Shown: in pieces, positions 12,471-23,235 of the stretch
How positions within the stretch are numbered: position 1 is the first letter of the stretch
Layout: each line of letters opens with the position of its first letter
NCBI GenBank assembly: GCA_023101885.1
Contig: JALPQD010000075.1
Coordinates: 3,216,930-3,280,929, forward strand
Length of the DNA stretch: 64,000 nt
Origin: Typhlomys cinereus
Taxonomy: Eukaryota > Chordata > Mammalia > Rodentia > Platacanthomyidae
Direction of reading: 5' to 3'
Notes under the pieces: generated by a model
Seen by the model: only the letters and a program-made list of their open reading frames with translations
The model's database searches: none
Told to the model about the DNA's origin: nothing
Program-made: the position numbers and the translations under genes

Positions 12471-12799
12471 ACCTGATAACCAAGTACAGTGTTCCAAGTA
12501 TATCTTGAAGATGAACAGCCTCCACATCCTCCATTTCAGATCATCTTTTTCTGTTGATGTTATTACACCCACCATCAACTAAAACAACGAAGCCCTAGCT
12601 TTTCGAGTGCTTCTCTGACAATCATTTGGATCAAAGCATAGGAATCAATATTTGTCCTTATTAAATCTCCCTCCACACACACCCTTATAACTGGTCACTG
12701 TTCTAAGGTAATTCAGACTGCATTGTGAGGGATTTGATTTTGTCACCTGAAACACATGTGCTCAAAGAAGTCCACATTCTGTTCTAGTAACAGTATCAC

Positions 12800-12925
12800 A
12801 GTGCCTGGCGTGGGCGTACTCCACACTTGCAGTCCCAGCACTTGTGATGTAGGCCGGGGGATCAGCACTTCAAGGTCAGCCTGAGCTACATAAACCCCGT
12901 CTGAAACATAAACAAACCAAACCTG
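12800..12925 (+). mobile_element. B1 SINE
   Basis: 7SL-derived marks in order: GTGCCTGGCGTGGGCGTAC, CTTGCAGTCCCAGCACTTG, AAGGTCAGCCTGAGCTACAT, then GTCTGAAAC and an A-rich tail. Confidence 0.8.
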
Positions 12926-13469
12926 ATGGTACAGACGGGTGACACTTGCTAGAGCCTGAAGCAGGGCCCGGTACCACAGTACACGACGGAGCGTGCAAGA
13001 GGCCTAGCTGGTCACAAGGTTGCAGAGCCCTCTGAAATAACCCATAGTCCCTTAACCACAAGAGCGAGGTAACAGGTTCATGAGAGAAGAGCTTCTTTTA
13101 GGTCCTGCCAGGTTCCACTCCTTACTAGCTCATTAGGAGGTCAACTCTCCTTATGAATTGCAAACGGCACAGATCACGTTCAGACCATACACAGCCCTTG
13201 CTTTCCATTCAAGTAGCATTCAGCCAGGGGCTTGGAAGTATCTTTCATATCCTAGTAGGACAAAACTGGAGCCACATGGAATGTTCTGAAAACCCCTTTG
13301 TGGGTCCACTTAAGTGTCAGCTAACACCCCCCAAAGCTATTTGTTCACCTAGATACATGTGTAACTGGTTTTCTGAAGATGCTGTTTTTCTCCATCTAAT
13401 CAAAAGTTTGAAAGAAAAAAAAAAAAGAGCAGTTGGTCTGGCTTCATCATGAAGTGTCTACACCAAACC

Positions 13470-14178
13470 TCATGTGTCCCTCACTGGGGGAGCCAGTCTT
13501 TGAGAGGGTTCTGACCCCATGGATCAGTGAACCCCCAGGTGGATTCATAATTGGATGACAGTATTAGGGATTGATAGAGACTTTTGGAGGCAGGGCTTAG
13601 TTGGATGAAGTTAGTGTGTTTGGAGGGGCTTATATCTTGTCCCAGGTGCCTCTTTAACTCAGTCCTCTTCTCCCACCTCTGCCTTCCTCTAATCCCCTCA
13701 AGGAAGCCTGGCGTCCCAGTTGCTCTTTCTGTGGCTGTGAAACAAAACTCAGGCTCAAGAGGAAGAAAGGGGGATTTATTTGGCTTGAGGTTCCAGGGGA
13801 CCTCATTATGGTAGAAAGGGTATGAGCTAGAGGAGGCTCAGGTCACAGCTGTCATTGTGCAGGTGGGGGAAGCAAACGACTGGTACAAGAACAGACTGCT
13901 ACCGGAAGAGAGTTGGGATCGTCCAGCCTCAGGGCCCGCCTCCTGTGACGTGCGTCCTCCGGCCAAGCTCCGCCTCCTCAGGTTGCCACAAGCTTCCCAG
14001 GCATCAACCCCAGCGGAGGTTTCAAACACAGGAGCCTGTGGGGGACAACTCACATTCAAACCACATCAGGCAACTGTGGGCAAAGTCGTGGAAACTGTGA
14101 GCCGAAATAAGCTTTCCATCCTTTCAGTCGCTTCTCTCGGTTATTTGTCACAGCCATAAAAAAGTGGCTAGGACAAAC
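13470..14178 (+). mobile_element. MaLR-type LTR, split by a second LTR
   Basis: The 5' part is 13,470-13,725. The 3' part, about 14,066-14,178, holds the typical end: GAAACTGTGAGCCGAAATAA, then CTTTCAGTCGCTTCTCTCGG and TTTGTCACAGCCATAAAAAA. The middle is an antisense LTR listed separately. This noncoding LTR class (ERVL-MaLR) is widespread in rodents; the subfamily is not resolved. Confidence 0.65.
13726..14065 (-). mobile_element. MaLR-type LTR inserted antisense in another LTR
   Basis: Shares its layout with antisense copies at 38.27-38.64 and 55.53-55.88 kb: a start near CTTTCTGTGGCTGTGAAAC, then GATTTATTTGGCTTGAGGTTCC, then CCTGTGGGGGACAACTCACA and TTCAAACCACATCAGG. Confidence 0.6.
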
Positions 14179-14483
14179 CCACCATCTTCCTCTGAAAGAA
14201 AAAGAAAGGAAGCCGGATGCTCTGCTGCTCTGAATTATACAAATCTGAAATTAGGCCATGGAGAAGAGCCAAATTTCACTTACTACACAAAACTGGAGAT
14301 AATGTAAATCCAGATTTATTCCTTTGGGGGGAATTAGTCTTGATTTATGCAGGTATTAAATTAAATGAGTTCTTAAGGCGCACATCCCTCCCAGAAAAAG
14401 AAAACGCCATTCATTCATCGACTGTATGTTAGCCTGAGCTGACTTCCATAACAAGAACTTCCAAATCATGCTTAAATACTCAG

Positions 14484-14779
14484 GGGGCTGGAGAGGTGGC
14501 TCAGGGGTTAAGCCTCTGCCTTGCAGGCAGAAGGTCCTGAGTTCGGATCCTAGACCCCACGTACAGACGCCGGGCAGAAGCGGGGGCAGCCTGCGTTTCT
14601 GGTCCTGGTAGGGCGGAGCTTGTGAATCCCGGGGGGCAGAGTAAACAAGGAGGAGGTGGAGGCGTCCATGGTGGTTCCTGAATTTGTCTATGGTTCTACA
14701 CGGACATACACACACACACACGTGCACACACACATACATACATGCACAATTGAACAAATAATAAAAAAAATAAAAAATA
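14484..14779 (+). mobile_element. Full-length B2-superfamily SINE with target-site duplication
   Basis: Begins with the tRNA-like head GGGCTGGAGAGGTGGCTCAG, which contains the A-box. A B-box-like GAGTTCGGATCC follows, then a body with GGGCGGAGCTTG, a CA repeat and an A-rich tail. AAATACTCAG flanks it at 14,474-14,483 and 14,780-14,789, a direct duplication that fixes both ends. It is one of the best-preserved members of the SINE that dominates this window. Confidence 0.9.
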
Positions 14780-14804
14780 AAATACTCAGGACACTTCTAC
14801 TAAG

Positions 14805-15095
14805 CAACTCCAGGCCAGGAAATGATGTAGTTAATACGGCGCTTGCTGTGCGACCGTGAAGACCTGCATTTGATAACCAGTACCCAGGTAAAAAAGCCAG
14901 GTATGTCAGGTGCGTCTCTAATCTCAGCACTGGGGAGGCGCAGCGGATTCCCAGGGCTTGCTGGCCAACTAGTTTAACTGAATCAAAGAGCTCCAGGTTC
15001 ACCAAGACCCTGTCTCAAAAAATAAAGTGGAGAGTGATTGAGGAAGTCACCAGACAGTGACCTTAGGTCACGTGCTCACACATGCATGTGCGTCT
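14805..15095 (+). mobile_element. Composite B4/B1-like SINE
   Basis: A B2/ID-like left part (CTTGCTGTGCGACCGTGAAG, then GATAACCAGTACCCAG) is followed by a B1-like right part (TCTAATCTCAGCACTGGGGA, then CAAGACCCTGTCTCAAAAAA). It runs into a CA repeat. Confidence 0.6.
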
Positions 15096-15097
15096 GT

Positions 15098-15099
<2 letters not shown>

Positions 15100-15156
<57 letters not shown>
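15100..15156. repeat. (CA)n(CG)n alternating purine-pyrimidine tract
   Basis: About 20 CA units followed directly by about seven CG units. Such alternating tracts can adopt Z-DNA; that is inference. Confidence 0.95.
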
Positions 15157-16109
15157 ACCCTTCGCTACCCCATATGGGGGTGGCACTGCAGCCCCAGATC
15201 TATCATGTGCAGCCATTCTCTACCCCTGATTGCATCCAGCGGTTTTCAGCATAAGGTTGGTAGTAGTCTTCATCCAACGTGAAATTCATTTAGGACACTG
15301 CCATGTCTTGCACATCGTGAGCCTCTTCATATAGTCAAATACACTTGAGACAACTGGTTTCATTAAGGAAAAAAAAAACCAGAAGTCGACTTTGGTTACT
15401 TCTGGTGCCTTTTATTTTTAAACACTTGGCCCTTCACCCAGTGTGGCGTATATCCTTGAGCAACCATCATCTGCAAAGCCGTCCAAAAATCCGAAAGGAA
15501 AGAGAACGTGGCAAGGAAGAAACAGACGGAGGAAGCTTTGAAATAGACCCTTTCTCCACAGTCCCACTCAGCCCCCATGGATTTTGTTTTGGATTCGCTG
15601 TGTGCCAATCCTAGTGAGTGCTGGAGATGTAGACTGAAAAACCTGCCTCCTTCCTTCGGGCAAGATCCATCCAAAAATCCAGCTGTGCCCACGAACAAGG
15701 ATCTCACCAGGAACAGGTGCCTCGCTTCCTGGATTCTCAGTCGTCGCTGGTCTTTTCTGGTTGCAAAGACCAGTTCAGCCTTCAGCTTCCTCACCTGCCC
15801 ATCCTCTTCTCACCTCCGCCAGGTCTAAGGGGAGGTAGAGAAAGAGCCTGTTTGCCCTCTGCCTACACAGCCGTCCACCCATGGTCAGATTACTTCCTGG
15901 TGAACTAATATTTGGGTTGTGGTGTGGATATCATAGTGTGGTTGGAACAGCTGGTAGCATGGCCGTGGAAGGTGATGGGACCTCCGAGAAACGCCTCTTG
16001 CTGAAGGAAGTGGATCGGGGAGGGCGGGCAGTTTCATGGGGCAGTCCAACTTTCTGTCTGTTCCCTTTATTCCTGACTGTAGTCACCTTCGGTTTTTTGT
16101 TTGCTTGCT

Positions 16110-16325
16110 TTGCATGCACGTGTGTGTGTATTTGTGTGTGTGTATGTCTGTTTCTCTGTGTGTGTATATGTGTGTGTGTGTGTTTCTCTCTGTGCATATG
16201 TATGTGTGTGTTTACATGTCTGTTTCTGTGTGTGCACACGTGTGTATGTGTTTCTGTGTGTGTATATATATGTGTGGGTTTCTCTCTGTGCATATATGTG
16301 TTTGTGTGTGTATACGTGTGTTTCA
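16110..16325. repeat. GT-rich degenerate microsatellite
   Basis: Mixed TGTGTG, TGTCTGTTTCT and TGCATATGTGTG units over about 215 bp. Long reading frames on both strands here are only Val/Cys or Thr/His repeats. Confidence 0.9.
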
Positions 16326-16724
16326 TCCTTGGATCTCCTGGTCTTGGTCATGGTCCTGTGGTCTTGATGATGCCGTGCCTGCTAGCCTCACTTGACGGCA
16401 CATTTCCCCGTAGCTGTGAGGCTATCTTCCCATTTTGGCCCTGTTGACGTCATGACCTGGGCAGTGGCTTCCTCCCGGTCCTGGTCACCAAGCACTTCAG
16501 GACCCACAGTCCTTCCCTCTCCCTCCAATGTTCCATATGTTCCTTGCCTTTGCTTCCTGGGAAAACCATGGCAGTCTTTTAAGACATAAATCCAATTGCT
16601 CTTCCCCAGGCCTTGGTACCCCCAAGTCCTGCCTCTCAGGAGCTGCCCTCATTGGCAACAAGGATTCTGAGCCTATTGCTACCTCTCTCCCTCTGGTGCA
16701 GACATCCAGTCATCTATGTATGAC

Positions 16725-16945
16725 AGTGAGTCTCAGCTGTCAAGTTGACAAGAGAGGTCACCTCTGGGCACACCTATAAAGACTTATCCCGTGCAGTCCT
16801 ATCCACTAAGCCAGTCTGTAACAGGATTGCCTTGATTGCATAGCTGATATGAGGAAACCCAGCCCACGCCAACATAGACGTCCCATATGGAGAGTTAAGC
16901 CTTGCATTATATTGTCCCTTCAGCTAGTAGAGAACCAAGTACCCG
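16725..16945 (+). mobile_element. MaLR-type LTR fragment
   Basis: Contains GTCAAGTTGAC near the start, then GGATTGCCTTGATTGCATAG and GGAAACCCAGCCCACGCC. These marks recur in the LTR pieces at 31.9 and 37.3 kb. Confidence 0.5.
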
Positions 16946-17049
16946 CTACCCAGCAAGTTGATTTCATGAGCATTTCTTCTGTCTTCTGTCAGGGAAACCC
17001 AGGTTTGATTCCACATCAACCAGTAGGTAGCTGAGAGTGTTGGGGGAAG

Positions 17050-18120
17050 CCGCTCGCCTCCTCTGGGGCAGCCAGGTCCGTGATCCCCGTCCCATGCTGG
17101 TGTGTGAATCCCCCCACCAGCCCTGGTGAAGTTTTTGGTGATGGCCAGGATGAGAACTGCTGGATGAAGTTGGGAACTTGGCAAACAGCCCTGTTTGTTC
17201 CAGTCCTTGGGCCTAAGGCTACTCTCCACCCATCCCTCTGACGTTCATGTGTCATGTCTTCTACAGCCCGTGGTGATCAGTGGTGAAAGGCAAACTCGGG
17301 CTGCCGCCATCAGCTGAACACAGGCCTAGCAGTAGTAGTCCAGTCTCCCAAAGTCTTCTTCCATTCCAAGCCAGTGCTGTCTGTGTCTTTTCCAGAAGGA
17401 AGTTGCTGACTATTCTTCAGCCAAGTTACAGGGCAAAGGCTCCATATGCTGTAAATTGTTCTGTGGGAAAGAAAAAAAAAACAACTTTTCTCCTTTTGCA
17501 TTAGTGGATCAAGTCAGGAGTCCAAAGCACTTGTTTCTGCCTTGGCAGACCAGAAAGGAGACAAGGTATGTTCTTGGTCATAGATCTGAAATGAGACCTC
17601 AAAACTTGCCTCTTCTCTCCCATGCTCAGTAGGACCCCTCAAACCCACAGCACCAGGCCTGTCTCCACCAACCTGCATCCGGCTAGAGTGACTCATTTAT
17701 TTACTCAGCAGATGCTTCCTGAGCAGGGAAATAGTCTCTGTATTCAAGCTCTTCTTGCGCCCTGTCTCATTCTGTCCATGTGCCCAGGGCCCAGGATGGG
17801 GGGCCCAACGGGAAGGCCAAGGGAATTATTCCGTGGGCATTGGTGCTAGAGATGATAGGAAATATTTCACAGTCTGCTGAGGACAGAGAAACAGCCTAAA
17901 CTCTGCCTCCCCCACCCCAATTCCCATCATCCATCAGTGCCTCCCACTGGGAAAAACCTAGGGACTCAGGTGACAGAAGGCAATGGTCCTCTGCAGCTGC
18001 TCTGGCTCCCCACAGAACCGACCAAGAAAGCCAAGGAAATGAAGTGACCAGGCCACCAGGTGCACTCAGGACAGCATTCCCGTCCTGCCCCCTCTAACCC
18101 GTCTCCTTCACTTTAATCAG
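17050..18120. other. Intergenic, nothing recognised
   Basis: No repeat, exon or RNA gene that I can support. Confidence 0.5.
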
Positions 18121-18145
18121 TACCAGAATGACCATCTGACTGCAG

Positions 18146-19745
18146 ATGGATGGATGGGGAGATGGGGAGATGGACGGGTGGGTGGGTGGATGGATGGATG
18201 GATGGATGGATGGATGGATGGATGGATGGGTATATGGATGGTGGATGGGTGGGTGGATGGATGGTGGATGGATGGATGGATATATGGATGGGTGGATGGA
18301 TGGGGGATGGATGGATAAGTGGATGGATGGATGGATGGGTGGGTATATGGATGGGGGATGGATGGGGGATGGATGGATAGATGGATGGATGGATAGGTGG
18401 GTGGATGGATGGATGGATGGATGGATGGATGAATGGATGGATGGATGGGGAATGGGTGGATGGGTAATGAATGGGTGGATGGATGGGGGATGGGTGGATG
18501 GATGGATAGATGGATGGATGGATAGGTGGGTGGATGGATGGGTGAGTGGGTGGATGGGTGGATGGATGGATGGATGGATGGATAGATGGGTGGATGGATG
18601 GGTGGATGGGTGGTGGATGGGTGGGTGGATGGATAGATGGATGGGGGATAGGTAGATGGGTGGATGGATGGATAGATGATGGATGGATGAATGGATGGGT
18701 GGATGGATAGATAGGTGGGTGGATGGATGGGTGGATGGGTGGTGGATGAGTGGGTGGATGGATGGGGGATGGGGGGTGGGGGATGGGGGTGGATGGATGG
18801 GGGATGGGTGGATTGGGGATGGGTGGGCGATGGGTAGGTGGATGGGGGATGGATGGATGGATGGATGGGTGGGTGGATGGGGGGATGGATGGGTAGATGG
18901 ATGGGAGTGTGGGTGGATGGGGGTAGATGGATGGGGGATGGGGAGATATATGGGGGATGGGGGTTGGATGGGGGAATGGGAATGGGATAGATGGGGGGAT
19001 GGGTGGGTGATGGATGAGGAAATGGGGGATGGGTGGAGGAATGGGGGATGGGAGGATGGATGGGGGAATGGAGAGATGGAAGATGGTGGGATGGATGGGA
19101 TGGGGTGGATTGGTGGATAATGGGTGATGGTAAATGGATGGCTGGATGGAGGATGGAGGTAGATGGATGGAGGAGATGGGAGATGGGTGGGGGATGGGAG
19201 TAGATGGATGGAGGGGATGGGGGATGGGTGAAGGATGGGGATAGATGGGGATGAGTAGATGGATGAGTGGATGGGGTGAATGGATGGATGGGTGATGGAT
19301 GGATGGATGGGGTGTGGGGTAGATGGGAGTGGAGGGTGGATGGATGGGGTGGGTGATGGATGAATGGGAGGTGGGGGTGGATGGGGAAGTGGATGGTGTG
19401 GGTGGGTAGATGGATGGATAGGGGGAGTGGAGGGTGGATGGGTGGGTGGTAGATGGATGAATGGGAGGTGGGGGTGGATGGGGGAGTGGATGGGTGGGTG
19501 GGTAGATGGATGGATGGGAGGTGGAGGGTAGTAGATGGATGGATGGAGGGGGTGGGTGGATTGGGGTGGATGGCTGGTGTGGGAGTGGATGAGTGGTGGG
19601 TAGATGGATGGATGGGGTGGAGGGTGGATGAGTGGATAGATGGATGGATGGAGGTGGGGGTGGATGGGGATGGGTAGATGGAAGGATGGGGGGTGCATGA
19701 GTGGGTGGGTGGATGGGTGGATGGATGGGGGTGGGGGTGGATAAG
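18146..19745. repeat. 1.6-kb (GGAT)n tetranucleotide array
   Basis: Almost entirely GGAT/GGGT/GGGGAT units. The + strand is nearly free of cytosine for 1.6 kb. Uniformity is highest at the left (18,146-18,760), and the right half has more GGGGGATGG and GTGGGT variants. The 550-600 residue antisense reading frames (Pro/Ser/Ile/His) exist only because a 4-bp repeat without stop codons is open in several frames. They are not genes. Confidence 0.97.
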
Positions 19746-20059
19746 TGGCAAGTGGATTGGTCCACAGACAGATCCGTGAACGCATGAGCTGTTCAGATCC
19801 GAGCACTCTAAGCTTGTATTCTCTTCATCTACACAGGATGCCCTGGGTATCACTTGCTTGGAGGTTTTGGATGCCAACAACGACTCTGCAGCTTGGTTTG
19901 TCCCAACCACATCGCAGCAAGTTCTCCATATAGGGGTGACATTGTAGTGGTGTGGGAGCCACCCCTTCTCATGAACCTGCCACCAGAACTCCAGAGACTC
20001 CTCTGTAAACAGGACAAGAAGAAAGGAATAACCCTGCCGTAGACCCAGACAGCTGTGTG

Positions 20060-20570
20060 AGTGGATTCAGAACTGGTTCTCTCTGCCCTCTTCCTGTCTG
20101 CAGAACAGAAACAATGGCCTGAGCTCAATCCGGCTGCCCCAAACCCACTGGGACTCGGCTTCGCACTCGCTGTATCCTCATCAGACACGCCAGAGCCGTT
20201 TCCACATGGGAAATCACATCACTGGGGTCTTCGCCCTGATGCTCTTGGCTTCGCTAAGTCAAAATTCTCAATTCATCATCAGGGGAGACAATCGATGCTG
20301 TTGTCCGGCTTTTAATGACAATCAATTGTCTCGCAGGCTCTTTGCTAAGTAAGTGTCATTGAGAACAATTGTGTTGTGTGAACCTGGTCACGAGCTTTGA
20401 ATCCGCAGCTTCCTCCAGTTGCCAAGCGTTGGCATCTTGCTCCCGCCCTGGTTTCAATTACTCGTGCAACAGGCTCCGCTGTACAATGAATGTCCATTGC
20501 AGCTCGGCTCGTTTGTCCAAAGTCGCCCCTCGTGCACAGTCCCTCAGGGCTGGCTTCTTCACCTATGCAA
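20060..20570. other. Unique sequence, candidate conserved noncoding element
   Basis: A repeat-free block of balanced composition, flanked by a giant simple repeat and a MIR. It holds self-complementary motifs (ACAATCAATTGT, GAACAATTGTG) resembling SOX/HMG-box sites. No coding frame or splice sites stand out. A regulatory role is only a guess, but FOX genes commonly have distal enhancers. Confidence 0.3.
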
Positions 20571-20587
20571 GTTGTTGAGGCGGAGTG

Positions 20588-20695
20588 ATGATGAACAAGG
20601 TGCCTTCACCTGTGTGACTGTGGGCAAGTTGCTTACCCTCTCTGGTGCTCGTTTCTGTGCGGTTGTTTAAGAGGATCAGTGAAGTGAGGCTGTTG
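20588..20695 (+). mobile_element. MIR element
   Basis: The core TGTGTGACTGTGGGCAAGTT followed by GCTTACCCTCTCTGGTGCTC is the recognisable conserved part of MIR. Confidence 0.75.
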
Positions 20696-21134
20696 CTATT
20701 GTGTTTTCCGCAGTGGTAACTGCGTTTGTGTGCCGGTGTGACGGATGCTTGTACACATGTGTGCAGAGGCTGAGGACAGCGCCGGACCTTCCCCCTCAAG
20801 CGTTACCTGTGCCAGTTGCTCTCAGGTGCGCAGCTCTGGGGAGTCATGTAGTTCAGGCGAGCCTGTAGGAGATGTTTGCGTCACTGAGATGGGAGGCCCA
20901 GCGGGTGGGACCTTCCCTGGGCAGCATGGAGATGAAGAGGACTGGTTAGCTCTGTCGAGCTGGAAAGCAGTCTCTGCCCCTGACTCTGGATAAGATGCGA
21001 ACGGTTCCTTCTGCCTCTGCTGCCACGGCTTTTCCCACGGGGATGAACCATTTCCTGGAATTATGAGCATGAAAAAAAATCCCTTGTTCCTCTAAGTCAT
21101 TTAAGTCACATGTTTGTTATGGCAACGAAGTTAT

Positions 21135-21590
21135 GTAACAATGCCCTCCCTCCCTCCTTTTACTCTCTCTTCTCTTCCTCCTCTTACCTTCACTTCCTCT
21201 TCACTTCCTTCCCTCCTTCTTCCTCCTGCCTTCCTCCTTCTTCCTTTTCCTCTCCTTCCTTCCTCCTCCTCCTTCCTCCTCCTTCCTTCTCCTTCCTTCA
21301 TTCCTTCCTTCTCTTCCTTCCTTCCTCCTTTCCTTCCTTCATCCTTCTTCCTTCCTTCTTCCCCTTCCTTCCTTCCTTCCTTCTTACTTCCTTCTCCCTT
21401 CCTTCGTTCCCCTTCCCTTCCTTCCCTTCTTCCCTCCTTACCTTCCTTCCCTTCCTTCCCCCCTCCCCTTCCTTCCCTTCGTTCCCCCCTTCCCTTCCTT
21501 CCCTTCCTTCCCCCCTTCCCTTCCTTCCCTTCCTTCCCCCCTTCCCTTCCTTCCTTCCTCTCTCTTTCTCTCTCTCTTCCTTTTTCCTTT
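21135..21590. repeat. (TTCC)n-rich polypyrimidine repeat
   Basis: About 450 bp of C and T only, with TTCC, TTCCCC and TCC units. Phe/Pro/Ser reading frames here are artefacts. Confidence 0.95.
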
Positions 21591-21594
21591 CTTT

Positions 21595-21775
21595 GAAACG
21601 GGGTCTTTCACTGACCAGGAATTTACTGGCCACACTAGCCAGGTGGCCATGAACCCCAAGAGCTGTTTTTCTCTGCTTCCCAGTCTGGGTTTATGAGCAC
21701 GTAGTGCTTCATTTTTTTCATGTAGATTCTGAAAATCAAGGAAGTACTTTACTGACTGAGCCATCTTCCCAGCTA
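21595..21775 (-). mobile_element. B2/B4-like SINE, antisense
   Basis: The right end CTTTACTGACTGAGCCATCTTCCCAGC is the reversed SINE head. The left part GGGTCTTTCACTGACCAGGA resembles an antisense B1-like unit. Confidence 0.55.
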
Positions 21776-21974
21776 TATTATTACTATATTAATTTTAGTA
21801 ATTCGGAAACATAAATCCTACCTTGATCTGTGCTTACTAAAAACTAGCCATATTTGGTGACTCTAGAACAGTTGAAATACAGTCTAAGCTGAGATATGCA
21901 CTAAATGTTAAGTCACCCTAGGTTTCAAAGACTTACTCCAAACGAGAGAATGTGACATATCATTAAGGATCAGC

Positions 21975-22150
21975 AAAGCCATAAAGACCCCTGTCACGTG
22001 GGCCTGGAAAGCTGAGTTCCCCCTCCCCAAAGCTACATGGTGGGAGGAAAGAACTGACCCCTAAGTTATCCTCTGACTTTCATGTGTGCATGGCGACCTA
22101 CATCCACTCGCACTCACACACAAACAAGCACACACCACACACACAAATGA
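21975..22150 (+). mobile_element. SINE 3' fragment (B2/B4-like)
   Basis: GCTACATGGTGGGAGGAAAG, then GTTATCCTCTGACTTTCATG, ending in a degenerate CA tail, as in the 3' half of rodent B2/B4 elements. Confidence 0.5.
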
Positions 22151-22448
22151 AAAAGGAAATATCTCGTGAATGCATTTTAAGTGTAGATTGTATATTGAAA
22201 CAATATTTGGTATAAATTAGGCTAAAATACATTGTGAAAAGTTATCACATCTATCTCATTTTACTTTTTCCTGGAAAAGTTCAAATTACTCTTTCCTTGG
22301 GACATCCTGTTGTATAGAGTCATTTTCAAAGAAGCGCCACCAAAACTCAAAAGTAATTAACAATAAAAAAAAAGTGATAGGCAAACTCCTCAAGAATTCC
22401 AGAGCTAGTAGCTAGCTGTGTAGCTCTCGCCTATTGACTTACTTTCAA

Positions 22449-22452
<4 letters not shown>

Positions 22453-22479
<27 letters not shown>

Positions 22480-22480
22480 C
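22453..22480. repeat. (CA)n microsatellite
   Basis: A run of about 13 CA units. Confidence 0.95.
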
Positions 22481-22514
22481 CCAACATATACATATATATC
22501 TATATATGCTGTGA

Positions 22515-23235
22515 GTACAGGTGTGTGTGTCTGTGCGTCTGTGTGTGTGTGTGTCTGTGTCTATGTGTGTTTATGTGTGTGTGTGTCTGTGCATCTTTGT
22601 GTGTGTCTGTGTGTGTCTGTGTGTGTGTCTATGTCTGTACCTCTATGCGTGTGTCTGTGTGTCTGTGCATCTGTGTGTGTGTCCGTGTGTGTCTGTGTGT
22701 GTCTGTGTGTGTCTGTGTGTGTATCTGTGTCTGTGTGTCCCCATGTGTTTGTATGTGTCTGTGTGTGTGTGTCTGTGTATGTGTGTGTCTGTGTCTGTGT
22801 CTGTGCATCTGGTGTGTGTGTGTGTGTCCATGTCTGTGTGTGTGTCTGTGTATGTGTGTGTCTGTGTCTGTGTCTGTGCATCTGGTGTGTGTGTGTGTGT
22901 CCGTGTCTGTGTGTGTGTCTGTGTATCTGTGTGTGTCTGTGTGTGTCTGTGTGTGTGTATCTGTGTCTGTGTGTCCCCATGTGTTTGTATGTGTCTGTGT
23001 GTGTGTGTCTGTGTATGTGTGTGTCTGTGTCTGTGTCTGTGCATCTGGTGTGGGTGTGTGTGTCCATGTCTGTGTGTGTGTCTGTGTATCTGTGTGTGTG
23101 TATCTGTGCATGTGTGTCCGTGTGTGTCTGTGCATGTGTGTGTCTGTGTGTGTCTGTATGTGTGTGCATGTGTGTGTCTGTATGTGTGTGTGTGTCTGTG
23201 TGTGTCTGTATGTGTGTATCTGTGTCTGCCACTGT
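22515..23235. repeat. (GT)n/(GTCT)n array with higher-order repeat
   Basis: About 720 bp of GTGTGT and GTGTCT units. Rare marker words recur at a fixed offset: GTGTCCCCATGTG at 22,735 and 22,971, and GCATCTGGTGTG at 22,805 and 23,041, both 236 bp apart. This shows a block duplication inside the array. The long Val/Cys and Thr/His frames are artefacts. Confidence 0.95.

Noticed and set aside
14484..14560. tRNA-like sequence with A- and B-box that could be a tRNA gene
   Set aside because: It is the head of a B2-superfamily SINE with target duplications, and the same head recurs more than ten times.
18094..19910. Three antisense reading frames of 550-600 residues rich in Pro, Ser, Ile and His
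   Set aside because: They are translations of the GGAT simple repeat, open in all frames because the repeat lacks stop codons. No gene context.
21110..21652. Phe/Pro/Ser-rich frame of 180 codons and its Arg/Lys/Glu-rich antisense
   Set aside because: Translation of the TTCC repeat. The same holds for the frames at 27.2-27.7 and 56.0-56.3 kb.
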